The notes under the pieces are model-generated. The model ran no database searches and had not been told where the DNA came from. It worked only from the letters and a program-made list of their open reading frames with translations. A program made the position numbers and the translations under genes. This document shows positions 1 to 8,810 of a stretch of 64,000 nt of DNA, one piece after another. This stretch comes from Acidobacteriota bacterium. Lineage in GTDB: Bacteria; Acidobacteriota; Blastocatellia; Pyrinomonadales; Pyrinomonadaceae. Location of the stretch: contig JAFDVJ010000078.1 in assembly GCA_018269075.1 (NCBI GenBank), positions 49,228 through 113,227 of the forward strand. The letters are read 5' to 3'. Each line of letters opens with the position of its first letter. The stretch's first letter is position 1.

Positions 1-3000
1 TTTACGGCCGAGCTCGGCCGCAGCAGCGGCGCGCAGGTCACGCTCGTCACGCGCTCGGGCACGAACAATTTTCACGGCAGTCTCTTCGATTATTACCAAA
101 CGCCGCGGTTCAACGCGAAAAGTTACCCGACGACGATTCAGCCGATCGCTCCGAAGGAACAGTTCGTCCAGCATATTTTCGGCGGCAGCCTCGGCGGCCC
201 GCTCTTCAATCCCGGCTTCGGCGAGGGCACGAGATTCAAGTTTTTACGCGACAAGGCCTTCTTCTTCGTCAATCTCCAGTTTCTCCGGGCCTATGACACG
301 GCGCTCGTGACGCGGACCGTTTACACGCCGTCGGCGCGGGCCGGTCTGTTCCGCTATGTGACGGGCCGGGCGACGACGCCCGCCGGCACCACTGGCGCGG
401 CGGTCGATGCGGCCGGCAACCAGATCATCGCCAACTGTCCGACCAACCCGCCGACCACGGCCGGCTGCGTTTCGAGCTACAACGTCGCGACGACCGCGCC
501 GGTGACGATCGACCCGACGCTGCAGGCGCTGATCAATGCGATGCCGCTGCCGAACAATTTCACGGTCGGCGACGGGCTCAACACCGCCGGTTTCAACTTC
601 GCCTCGCCGCAGCACGAAAAGCAGTACGACTTCGTCAGCAAGTTCGATTTCAAGCTGCGCGAGAATAATCTCTTCTACATCCGTTACGCGCAGGGCTCGC
701 AAAGCTCGTTCGGCGATTCCGGCAACGGCGGCCGGCCGATCTTCCCGGGCTTCCCGAACTTCGTCGATACTTCGCGGACGCCGAAGAATCTGGCCTTCAA
801 CTGGCGCTGGTCGCCGACCGCGAAAATCGGTAACGAATTCATTTTCGGCATCAGCGATTATTTCTTCAAATTCGCGACGCCGCAGCCGGATGCGAACCTG
901 CCTTTCGCCTTTATCAACCCGGCGACGCCGAACACGAACTTTTCCTACAACGCGCGCGGCGTGAAAACCTACCAGTTCATCGACAACGTGACGTTTATGA
1001 CCGGCAACCATACCATCAAGGGCGGTCTCAATTTCCGGTTCAACCGTCACAAGGACGACCGTTCGTCGGTCGCCGGCTCGGCGATCGAACCGATCGTCGG
1101 TTTCGGCAGCAACCTCGGATTTACCGGGTACAATCTCCCGACGGCCTTTAACGCGACGACCAACCCGAACGGCATCGTCTCGGCCGATCTGACCCGGCTC
1201 CAGAACACGATCAACGACCTGCTCGGCCGCATCAACAGCGTTTCGCAGGCGTTCGTGTCGAACCCGGACAACCCGGACGTCTTCGCGCCGGCCAATACGC
1301 GCTGGATCAACAAGGCGCTCTACACCGAGCTCGATTTCTACGTGCAGGACAACTGGCGGTTCCGGCCGAATCTGGTCTTCGACATCGGCGTCCGCTGGGA
1401 GCCCAAGCTCAAGCCGTCGATCGCCGACCGCCAAATTCTGGTGCCGAACCAGCCGGTCAAGCTCGGCGCGCTGCCGACCAATACGCTGAAATGGGTCGAG
1501 GGCGATCTGTTCAAGTCCGATTTCAGCAAGATACTGCCGTCGGTCGGTTTCGCGTGGGATCCGTTCAAGAACGGCAAGACCTCGATCCGCGCCAACTACC
1601 GGCTGGCTTCGGATCGGTTCGCGACGTTCCTGTTCGGCTCGTCGATCTTTCAGGGAATGCCGGGCAACAATACGGCCCGGACGATCACCAACTCCGACTT
1701 TCCGGGCGGCGCCGCTTATTATCGTAATCTTGGCAGCGTTCTGCCGCTCGCGCCGACGACCACGCCGGTCAATCTGCGGCAGCCGCCGGCATTCAGCGTC
1801 AACTCGATCAACGTCATCGACCCCGACCTGCAGTATCCGCAGATCCACGAATGGTCGTTCAGCGTCCAGCGCGAGGTGATGAAGGGCAACGTCGTCGAAG
1901 TCAACTACATCGGCAAACACGCGCTGCACCTGCTCGGCGGCTACAACGTCAATCAGGTCAACGTCAATGCCAGCGATCCGCGGTGTCCGGGCGAAACTTT
2001 CCTGTCGGCTTTCGTCGCCGCTCAGGCCAACGTCAACAGCTGTCTCGTTCCGCTGCTCGTCAGCACCAACGGCGCCGGCGGTTCGCTCGCGAGCTTCCGG
2101 ACGACTTTCTCGTCGCAGCTCGCCAATAACAGCGTCGCTTCGGTCGCGCAGACGCTCGCCCAGCGAAGCGGCACGACGTCGCTGACGGCCAACGGCTTCA
2201 GCCCGTTCTTCTTCCAGAATTATCCGCAGTTCGCGGGCGGGTTGAACGTCTTCGACACCAACGACTATTCGAATTACCACGGGCTGCAGCTGATCTTCAA
2301 ACGCCGGATCAGCAACGGCCTCGGTTTCCAGGTCGGCTACACGTTCTCGAAATCGCTCGACAACCGTTCGTGGGATCCGTCGCTGAGCACGATCTCGACG
2401 GGTTCGGCGCAGTCGGCCGGCAGCACGCCGTTCGACAACCGCAACCGCCGGATCAACTACACCTACTCGGACTTTGACCGCCGCCACGTTTTTCAGGGAA
2501 CCTACGTCTACGAACTCCCGTTCGGACAGGGCAAATGGCTGGCAGCCAACAACAAGGTCGTCGATTACATCGTCGGCGGCTGGCAGTTGTCGGGTTCGGT
2601 CGTCTGGATGACCGGCCGGCCGTTCACGGTTTATTCCGGCAGCAACACGATCAGCAACATCGTTCAGGCGACGGCCGACTGCAGCGGCTGCCCGCGAGCT
2701 CTCGGCCAGCTCGTTCTCGAATCGGGCCGTAATTTCTGGTTCGACACGGCCGCGCGGGGGAGATTTTCGGTCCCGGCCGCCGGCGCGCTCGGAAACACCG
2801 GCCGAAACTATTTCATCACGCCGATCTATTTCCAGACCGACGCGTCGCTCTTGAAAAAGTTCAAGATCACGGAACGGATCAACGTCGATTTCCGGGTCGA
2901 TGCCCGCAATCTGACGAACAATCCGTCGTTCGATCTGCCGACGGCCCTGATCACTTCCAGCATCTTCGGACGCATCAACGATTCGGTGACCAACACGGCC

Positions 3001-3036
3001 CGCCGGATCCAGTTCTCGGCCAAGGTCAATTTCTGA
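1..3036 (+). CDS. Oar-like TonB-dependent receptor, C-terminal part (5' end outside window)
   Basis: The reading frame is open from base 1, so the start, signal peptide and N-terminal carboxypeptidase-regulatory domain lie upstream of the window. The first residues include VTLVTRSGTNNFHGSLFDYY, typical of the plug of Oar-like outer-membrane receptors, followed by LGGPLF and a long Asn/aromatic-rich beta-barrel region. The protein ends in Phe (AKVNF), as outer-membrane barrels do. The ATG at 307 is internal and should not be taken as the start. By family, it is a 22-strand outer-membrane barrel that imports large substrates using TonB energy; the substrate is unknown. A strong terminator follows at 3061. 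Confidence 0.9.
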   Translation, partial: FTAELGRSSGAQVTLVTRSGTNNFHGSLFDYYQTPRFNAKSYPTTIQPIAPKEQFVQHIFGGSLGGPLFNPGFGEGTRFKFLRDKAFFFVNLQFLRAYDTALVTRTVYTPSARAGLFRYVTGRATTPAGTTGAAVDAAGNQIIANCPTNPPTTAGCVSSYNVATTAPVTIDPTLQALINAMPLPNNFTVGDGLNTAGFNFASPQHEKQYDFVSKFDFKLRENNLFYIRYAQGSQSSFGDSGNGGRPIFPGFPNFVDTSRTPKNLAFNWRWSPTAKIGNEFIFGISDYFFKFATPQPDANLPFAFINPATPNTNFSYNARGVKTYQFIDNVTFMTGNHTIKGGLNFRFNRHKDDRSSVAGSAIEPIVGFGSNLGFTGYNLPTAFNATTNPNGIVSADLTRLQNTINDLLGRINSVSQAFVSNPDNPDVFAPANTRWINKALYTELDFYVQDNWRFRPNLVFDIGVRWEPKLKPSIADRQILVPNQPVKLGALPTNTLKWVEGDLFKSDFSKILPSVGFAWDPFKNGKTSIRANYRLASDRFATFLFGSSIFQGMPGNNTARTITNSDFPGGAAYYRNLGSVLPLAPTTTPVNLRQPPAFSVNSINVIDPDLQYPQIHEWSFSVQREVMKGNVVEVNYIGKHALHLLGGYNVNQVNVNASDPRCPGETFLSAFVAAQANVNSCLVPLLVSTNGAGGSLASFRTTFSSQLANNSVASVAQTLAQRSGTTSLTANGFSPFFFQNYPQFAGGLNVFDTNDYSNYHGLQLIFKRRISNGLGFQVGYTFSKSLDNRSWDPSLSTISTGSAQSAGSTPFDNRNRRINYTYSDFDRRHVFQGTYVYELPFGQGKWLAANNKVVDYIVGGWQLSGSVVWMTGRPFTVYSGSNTISNIVQATADCSGCPRALGQLVLESGRNFWFDTAARGRFSVPAAGALGNTGRNYFITPIYFQTDASLLKKFKITERINVDFRVDARNLTNNPSFDLPTALITSSIFGRINDSVTNTARRIQFSAKVNF

Positions 3037-3060
3037 TTTACGGGAATGACTAAAACAAAA

Positions 3061-3098
3061 ACTCCGCGACTCGAAAAAAAGTCGCGGAGTTTTTTTTT
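3061..3098. terminator. Bidirectional Rho-independent terminator
   Basis: A perfect 10-bp stem (ACTCCGCGAC / GTCGCGGAGT, loop of 10) is followed on the plus strand by nine T residues. On the minus strand it is followed by TTTTTGTTTT. It lies 25 nt after the TonB receptor stop and can also end minus-strand transcripts from the S41 protease gene. Confidence 0.9.
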
Positions 3099-3212
3099 GT
3101 TTTGAGCAACTCGTTTTTCGAAAGCCGCATCAAGCTAATGGGTCAGTAAGTTGTGCAAGACTGTTGAAAGAGCAATTCAGCCCGGCTTCTGGTTCCTCCT
3201 GTTTCTTTTTTC

Positions 3213-3248
3213 ACTCGCCGAGAATTCGACTCGGCGAGTTTTTTTTCA
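3213..3248 (+). terminator. Second Rho-independent terminator, plus strand
   Basis: A perfect 10-bp stem (ACTCGCCGAG / CTCGGCGAGT) is followed by eight or nine T on the plus strand. The minus-strand side lacks a T tract, so it does not serve the convergent S41 gene. It is either a back-up for the receptor gene or the end of a short transcript from 3100-3212. Confidence 0.8.
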
Positions 3249-3286
3249 GGATTACCGTCAACCGCCATCCCAAATCCGACATCGAT

Positions 3287-5002
3287 TCATTTTTGCTGTT
3301 TCAGACGGGCCTTGCTGGCGAGCTGGGCGAGCTGCTGCGCACGCGGGAGCAGCTCGACGGCCTTGGCGACCTGACGGTCGTCCTCGGCGAGCACCTGATT
3401 GGCCGAGATCGTCCCGAACGCGGCGGTGATCAGATCGTAGCGGATCCTGATCTTGACGTAGTCCTTTTCCGCATCGATCGACGGCGCGAGCCCGCTCCAT
3501 TCGGGATTCTGGGCGAGATACGCCTTGAAAGCCGCGAAGACGTCGTCGGCGACAGGGTAATCAGCCGGCCGGATCCGCCGCCCGTATTCGGTCTGTCCCG
3601 AGATCCGGTAATTTTCGAAGCCCTTGACGCGGCCGTTGGCGAGCTCGGTCGAAAAATAAAAGATCGGATCGAGCAGATCGGTTTCGGCGTCGTTCAGGAA
3701 CGGATTTTTGATCACCTCGTCCGGCGTGATCCCGTCGCCGCCGAAAACCCGGCGCCCTGTCAGCGTTTTGGCTTCGGTTTTATTTTCTTCGGAAATGCTG
3801 ACCTTGTGGTTGAAATAATCGTAAAGCCCGCTCTTCGAATAATCGCGCTGAATCAGGCGGCCCGACGGGGTGTAGTATTTGGCCGTCGTCAGCGTCAGAC
3901 CCGAGCCGTAGGGCAGATTGATGATGCTCTGGACGAGCCCCTTGCCGAAGGTGTTTTCGCCGACGACGAGCGCGCGGTCGTAATCCTGCATCGCGCCGGT
4001 GACGATTTCCGAGGCCGAGGCCGTCGAACCGTTGACGAGGACGATCATCGGCATCGTCTCGGGCATCCGGTTGGCCGAGCGCCAGACGCGGTTGTCGATC
4101 GCGAAACGCCCGCGCTGGGTGACGATCACGCTGCCGGCGGGCAGGAATTTTTCGGCGACCTTGACGGCCTGATCGAGAATTCCGCCGGTGTTTTCCCGCA
4201 GATCGAGGATCAGCGATTTCATCCCCTGTTTATGGAGCTCGTCGAGCGCGACCGAAAGCTCGTCGGCGGTCGTGTAGTTGAAGCCTTCCGAAAGATCGAT
4301 ATAGCCGATGCTGTCGCGGATGATGTAGGCGTCGGGAATCGTCGGCTGCGGCACGCGGTTGCGGCGCAGTTCGACGGTTTCCTGCTTGCGGGTGTCGGCG
4401 CGTTCGACGAACAAACGGACGAGCGAGCCTTTCTTGCCGCGCACCTTGTCGCGGACGTAGGACGAATTTTTGCCGTCCATCGGCTCGCCATTGACGGCGA
4501 GGATCCGGTCGCCGAACCGGAGCCCGGCGCGAAAGGCCGGCGAATCCGGAAAGGTCGCGACGACGAAAGTTTCGAGCTCGTCGCCCTTCTGATAGTTGGC
4601 GATCGTCGCGCCGATCCCGAAATACTCGCTCTGCTGATCGGTCAGCAGCTCCTGATATTCGGCGGCGTCGAAATAATTCGAATGCGGGTCGAGCGAATGG
4701 AGCATCGCGTCGAGCGACGATTTCGTCAGGTCGCTGTAATTGAGATTCGTTCCGTCGATATGATTTTTCCGGATCAGCTCGAGCGCTTCGCCGAAGTCCT
4801 GCGTGACGCTCGACACCGAGACGTTCGACTGGCCGGTGACGAGGCCCGAACCCGCCCGCGGCACCGAGGCCGAAAACGAAGAGCCGCGCGTGATCTTGAA
4901 GGGATCGGTCGTGTCGAGCTGCGAGACCGGTTTGGTTTTGGCCTGCGGAAAGGCCAGCACCGTGAATGAAAGGATCAGCAAAATGGATAAAACTCTTCTC
5001 AT
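3287..5002 (-). CDS. S41 family carboxy-terminal processing peptidase, exported
   Basis: A 571-residue CtpA/Tsp-like serine protease. The start at 5002 is chosen because it opens a clean signal peptide (MRRVLSILLILSFTVLAFPQA); an open extension to 5209 looks non-coding. An N-terminal helical region is followed by a PDZ domain (about 125-205, containing EYFGIGATI and FGDRILAVNGEPM). The S41 catalytic domain has the STASASEI segment (Ser329/331 region) and TFGKGLVQ with the general-base Lys354 and Gln358. Members degrade or trim periplasmic and membrane proteins at their C termini. It is transcribed divergently from the GAF gene and ends near a bidirectional terminator. Confidence 0.93.
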   Translation of the reverse strand: MRRVLSILLILSFTVLAFPQAKTKPVSQLDTTDPFKITRGSSFSASVPRAGSGLVTGQSNVSVSSVTQDFGEALELIRKNHIDGTNLNYSDLTKSSLDAMLHSLDPHSNYFDAAEYQELLTDQQSEYFGIGATIANYQKGDELETFVVATFPDSPAFRAGLRFGDRILAVNGEPMDGKNSSYVRDKVRGKKGSLVRLFVERADTRKQETVELRRNRVPQPTIPDAYIIRDSIGYIDLSEGFNYTTADELSVALDELHKQGMKSLILDLRENTGGILDQAVKVAEKFLPAGSVIVTQRGRFAIDNRVWRSANRMPETMPMIVLVNGSTASASEIVTGAMQDYDRALVVGENTFGKGLVQSIINLPYGSGLTLTTAKYYTPSGRLIQRDYSKSGLYDYFNHKVSISEENKTEAKTLTGRRVFGGDGITPDEVIKNPFLNDAETDLLDPIFYFSTELANGRVKGFENYRISGQTEYGRRIRPADYPVADDVFAAFKAYLAQNPEWSGLAPSIDAEKDYVKIRIRYDLITAAFGTISANQVLAEDDRQVAKAVELLPRAQQLAQLASKARLKQQK

Positions 5003-5248
5003 AAGCGGAAAAACACTCCGTACAATGCGTTCGAACGACTCCGGCGCGCGATCTGAACAAAAAATTAGGCTGTTAGCGCGAATCTTACAAAAATAAGTAA
5101 CCCGAACGCAAGCCCGGGGCTCGTTCGATCGCAATAAATAAATTCGATTTGTCGTTTGAAAAGGTCGAATAAGCGCCGGATTCCAACTAATTCGGAGAAA
5201 AAAATCCATTTGTTTGATTCTTCAAGGTTTTTCGGTAAAATTCTATCT

Positions 5249-6025
5249 ATGTCCGAAACCGCCGAAACCCAACTCGAAAAAAAGCTTCGTCGTCTGATCG
5301 AAACGATCGACGTCGGCAACGCGCTGACCGAGCCGCTGACCGATTCGATCGTCCATCTGCTAAGGATCACGGCCGCCGAGATGAACTCCGAAGAGGCGTC
5401 CGTCCTGATCCGCGAGGGCGATGACGGCGATCTGCGGTTTTTGTCGGCGACCGGCAAGGTGGCCGAACAGCTGATCAACCTGCGCGTGCCGGCGGGCAAG
5501 GGAATCGCCGGCTTCGTCTTTTCGTCCGGCCAGCCGATGGCCGTCGCCGACGCCGGCGAAGAGGAAACCTTTTACGCCGAGGTCGATAAGCAGACCGGCT
5601 ACAGCACGCAGACGATCCTCGCGACGCCGCTCCGGCATAACGGGGAAGTGATCGGCGTGCTCGAATACGTCAACCGGATCGGCGAGCCGCCCTACGAGCC
5701 GTTTTCGCCGGTCGAGATGGACAAGGCCGCGCTGTTCGCCGAGGCCGTCGCGTCGCTGATCAACGCCTATGAATCGGTCAAGCTGTTCCGCGAGCTCGGC
5801 GAGAAGATGATCGACGGCGAGGGCACGGAAGATTATTCGCAGGTCCGGGCCTGGCTTGGCGAGCTGCGGAGCGCACCCGAGCACCGCGAGATGCTCGATC
5901 TGGCGATCCTCATCCGCGAGCTCGCCGCGCGCGGCGAGGCCGAGCGCGAGATGTGCCGCGAAGTGCTCGAAGCGGTCGTCAAATTTTCCGATCAGAAAAG
6001 CGAAACGAGTTTTTTAAGTTATTGA
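5249..6025 (+). CDS. GAF domain protein
   Basis: A soluble protein of 258 residues. ATG at 5249 is preferred over the open extension to 5156 because the GAF-containing protein begins naturally at MSETAETQLEKKL. A helical start is followed by one GAF domain (about 25-175) with the typical LRVPAGKGIAGFVF and ILATPLRHNGEVIGVLEYVNR segments, then a helical C-terminal tail. GAF domains bind small ligands or mediate dimerisation; no output domain is present. A subtilisin gene starts 57 nt downstream on the same strand, so the two are probably co-transcribed. Confidence 0.85.
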   Translation: MSETAETQLEKKLRRLIETIDVGNALTEPLTDSIVHLLRITAAEMNSEEASVLIREGDDGDLRFLSATGKVAEQLINLRVPAGKGIAGFVFSSGQPMAVADAGEEETFYAEVDKQTGYSTQTILATPLRHNGEVIGVLEYVNRIGEPPYEPFSPVEMDKAALFAEAVASLINAYESVKLFRELGEKMIDGEGTEDYSQVRAWLGELRSAPEHREMLDLAILIRELAARGEAEREMCREVLEAVVKFSDQKSETSFLSY

Positions 6026-6082
6026 TAAACCATTGATCCAAAGTCGAGGCAGACGGGTCGAAGACGCGTAACTCATAAGATT

Positions 6083-6910
6083 ATGACCACGGTGACAGGC
6101 TACCAAACGGGCAAGTTCGGCACGATGTCCACCTATTTCCAGATCGACGACATCTGGAAATCGCGGACGGGCAAAGGTGTCGGCGTCGCCGTCATCGACA
6201 GCGGGATCGACCAGACTCATCCCGATCTGAGCGGCAAGATCCTCGAAGCCGTCGAAGCCCGTCACGAAAACAAACGCGTCCTTTTCGTCGCCTCGGACGC
6301 CGGCGATTCGGCCGGCCACGGAACGGCCTGCGCGGGCATCATCTCGAAGATCGCCCCCGACGCGCGTTTTCACAGCATCCGCGTGCTCGGCGCGGGCGGG
6401 CTCGGCGACGGCCAGAGCTTTCTGGCCGGGCTCGAATACGCGATCAAGCAGCGTTACCGGCTGATCAACTTGAGTCTCGGCACGACCAAGCCGCAGTTTT
6501 TCGCGCCGCTTCACGATCTGCTCGACCGCGCCTATCAGGCGGGCTGCATCGTCGTCGCGGCGGCCAACAATCTGCCGCAGCCGAGCTTTCCGTCGGTTTT
6601 TTCGTCCTCGCTGATCTCGGTCTCGAAATCGACCGAAACCGACCCGTTTCATTTCGGATTTCGTTACGGCGAGGTGATCGAGCTGACCGCCCCCGGCGTC
6701 AACGTCCGGACGGCGTGGCCCGGCGGCGGTTATAAAAGCCTGACGGGCAACAGCTTTGCCTGCCCGCATATCGTCGGGATCATCGCTCTTTTGCTCGAAA
6801 CCTATCCCAACCTGACGCCTTTTCAGGTAAAATCAGCGCTCTATGCGATCGCCCGCGAAAACCTCGAGGAAAACCGGCCCGTTGAAAACAACGAGGGCGA
6901 AAGCGTCTGA
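6083..6910 (+). CDS. S8 family subtilisin-like serine peptidase, no prodomain
   Basis: A compact 275-residue subtilase. The catalytic triad is visible as Asp39 (VAVIDSGID), His79 (GHGTACAG) and Ser224 (GNSFACPH), with the oxyanion Asn near 162 (AANN). There is no signal peptide and no I9 propeptide: the catalytic core begins almost at the N terminus. It is therefore probably cytoplasmic or a small intracellular subtilase, unlike secreted subtilisins. It follows the GAF gene closely. An alternative start at 6125 (MSTYFQ) is possible. Confidence 0.9.
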   Translation: MTTVTGYQTGKFGTMSTYFQIDDIWKSRTGKGVGVAVIDSGIDQTHPDLSGKILEAVEARHENKRVLFVASDAGDSAGHGTACAGIISKIAPDARFHSIRVLGAGGLGDGQSFLAGLEYAIKQRYRLINLSLGTTKPQFFAPLHDLLDRAYQAGCIVVAAANNLPQPSFPSVFSSSLISVSKSTETDPFHFGFRYGEVIELTAPGVNVRTAWPGGGYKSLTGNSFACPHIVGIIALLLETYPNLTPFQVKSALYAIARENLEENRPVENNEGESV

Positions 6911-7087
6911 TTTCGCGTCAAAATCAAGATTATTCCGTGTAATGTCCGGGCGGAGTCGGCGACGTTGTTCGTCCTCGTAAGTTGTTCCTTGCCTTCCGAT
7001 ATGAATCGTTTCGGGTTGACGCGCGGCTTTCTCGATCGAAAGCGCCGAACAGCCAGCGATGAACGACGAACGATTTTCTTCGAAATC

Positions 7088-7303
7088 TTAATCGGGAAAC
7101 TCGCGGAGAAACAGCACGACGCGGCGGGCTTCTTCTTCGGTCAGAACGAACGAGGTGCGGTCTTTCAAAACGAGATAGGGCGGGATGTATTCGTTGCCCC
7201 GGTCGGAGACCAGAAAAATTCCCTCGTTGACGAATTTTTCGATTTCCCGGCGTGTAATGGGACGATCCTTGATGAGGATCGTCGGTTGTTCAGTTTTGTT
7301 CAT
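7088..7303 (-). CDS. Small conserved-looking hypothetical protein
   Basis: 71 residues starting MNKTEQPTILIKDRPITRREIEKF and ending VVLFLREFPD. The start at 7303 is chosen over an upstream Arg-rich extension that looks non-coding. A purine-rich AAAGGGA abuts the ATG, so the ribosome-binding site is tight. It is predicted soluble, with helix-strand-helix character. I do not recognise the family. The roughly 180 bases between it and the subtilisin gene show no feature. Confidence 0.6.
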   Translation of the reverse strand: MNKTEQPTILIKDRPITRREIEKFVNEGIFLVSDRGNEYIPPYLVLKDRTSFVLTEEEARRVVLFLREFPD

Positions 7304-7486
7304 TCCCTTTGTTCGATAAAATAACCCTTTGCCAAGCATTATAACATTCGCCCGAAGAAAACGCCGACCAATCGCTTTTCGCGACCGAAAAAGCCGAAAC
7401 CGCCGGCGGACGACAAACGCCGCCCGACGTTTTTGCATTTTGAGTTTCAAAATGTTTTTATTGATTTGACGGACTTTATTGGAATT

Positions 7487-8761
7487 ATGACGGAAAAATT
7501 TAATCTCGCCCCTTTGAAATTGGAAGAATATACGCTCGGCAACGGCCTGCGGGTCGTTTTAAATCAGGATTCGACGATTCCGGTGGTCTCGGTCGCCGTT
7601 TACTACGACGTCGGCTCGCGCAACGAACGCCCCGGCCGGACGGGTTTCGCGCACCTCTTCGAACATATGATGTTTCAGGGTTCGGAAAACGTCCCGAAAG
7701 CCGGTCATTTCCAGTTCGTGATGAAGGCCGGCGGGACGATGAACGGCACGACTTCGTCGGAACGCACCAATTATTATGAGACGCTGCCCGCGAATCAGCT
7801 CCCGCTCGCGCTTTGGCTGGAATCCGACCGGATGCGCGCCCTGGCGGTCACGCAGGAAAACCTCGACAACCAGCGCGAAGCCGTCAAGGAAGAAAAACGG
7901 CTCCGCTACGACAATCAGCCGTACGGTCAGGTTTTCGACCTGATCGCCGAGATGATCTATCAAAATTTCGCCAACGCGCATTCGACGATCGGCTCGATGG
8001 AGGATCTCGACGACGCGACGGTCGACGACGTCCGCGAATTTTTCCGTGTTTATTACGCGCCGAACAACGCGGTGCTCGTCCTCTCCGGCGCTTTCGACCC
8101 GGACGACGCCAAAGCGCTGATCGAAAGGTTTTTCGGGACGATCCCGGCGCAGCCCGCGCCGCCCGCGCTCGACGTCGCCGAACCGCCCGAAGTCGCCGTC
8201 CGCTACCAGGAATACGAAGATCCGCTCGCGCCGTTTCCGGCCTTTCTGTTCGGCTGGAAGATCCCGCAGCGCCGGACGCCCGAATTCTACGCGCTGTATC
8301 TGGCCGGTAAACTGCTCTACGACGGCGAAAGCTCGCGGCTTTACCAAAAACTGGTCAAGGGCGACGAATCCGTGATCCAGCTTTTCGGTTTCACCGACGA
8401 GCGGCGCGGCCCGTCGAGCATTTTTATCGGGGCGATCCCGAAACCCGAAAAGGATTTATCGCAGATTCGCGAAGTGATTATGGAAGAGATCCGCGACATC
8501 GCCGAAAACGGGCCGACCGGCGCCGAGATGGAAAAGCTCCAGAATCAACTGTTGAACGACACGATCCGGGCCCGCCAGTCGTCGCTCGCCCGCGCCCAGC
8601 AGATCGCCGAATTCGCGCTCTACGACGGAACCCCGGAATTCGTCAACCGGGAACTTGACGAATTGCTCGCGATCACGGGCGAGATGATCCGCGAAAACGT
8701 CGGCCGCTATCTGAACACCGAAAACCGGACGCTGCTCGATGTGGTGACGAAAAAGAGCTAG
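7487..8761 (+). CDS. M16 family zinc metallopeptidase, active subunit
   Basis: 424 residues. The inverted zinc motif HLFEH (His56, Glu59, His60) is intact, and the third ligand is a Glu near 135-136 in AVKEEKRL. Both M16 halves (N-terminal catalytic and C-terminal structural) are present, which is the usual length of mitochondrial-processing-peptidase-like bacterial proteins. No signal peptide is seen, so action in the cytoplasm is likely. ATG 7487 is chosen because the family N terminus (LKLEEYTLGNGLRVVL) follows directly. A second M16 gene lacking the zinc motif begins 49 nt downstream and probably supplies the partner subunit. Confidence 0.93.
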   Translation: MTEKFNLAPLKLEEYTLGNGLRVVLNQDSTIPVVSVAVYYDVGSRNERPGRTGFAHLFEHMMFQGSENVPKAGHFQFVMKAGGTMNGTTSSERTNYYETLPANQLPLALWLESDRMRALAVTQENLDNQREAVKEEKRLRYDNQPYGQVFDLIAEMIYQNFANAHSTIGSMEDLDDATVDDVREFFRVYYAPNNAVLVLSGAFDPDDAKALIERFFGTIPAQPAPPALDVAEPPEVAVRYQEYEDPLAPFPAFLFGWKIPQRRTPEFYALYLAGKLLYDGESSRLYQKLVKGDESVIQLFGFTDERRGPSSIFIGAIPKPEKDLSQIREVIMEEIRDIAENGPTGAEMEKLQNQLLNDTIRARQSSLARAQQIAEFALYDGTPEFVNRELDELLAITGEMIRENVGRYLNTENRTLLDVVTKKS

Positions 8762-8810
8762 GAACAATAAAACAAAAGACTCAGGATCAAATAATCGATC
8801 AACCAAAATT

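Noticed and set aside
244..2487. 747-residue minus-strand open frame opposite the first TonB receptor
   Set aside because: Same reason: compositionally biased translation opposite a confident coding frame.
3164..4969. 601-residue plus-strand open frame opposite the S41 protease
   Set aside because: Shadow of the protease gene, which has all catalytic motifs and a signal peptide.
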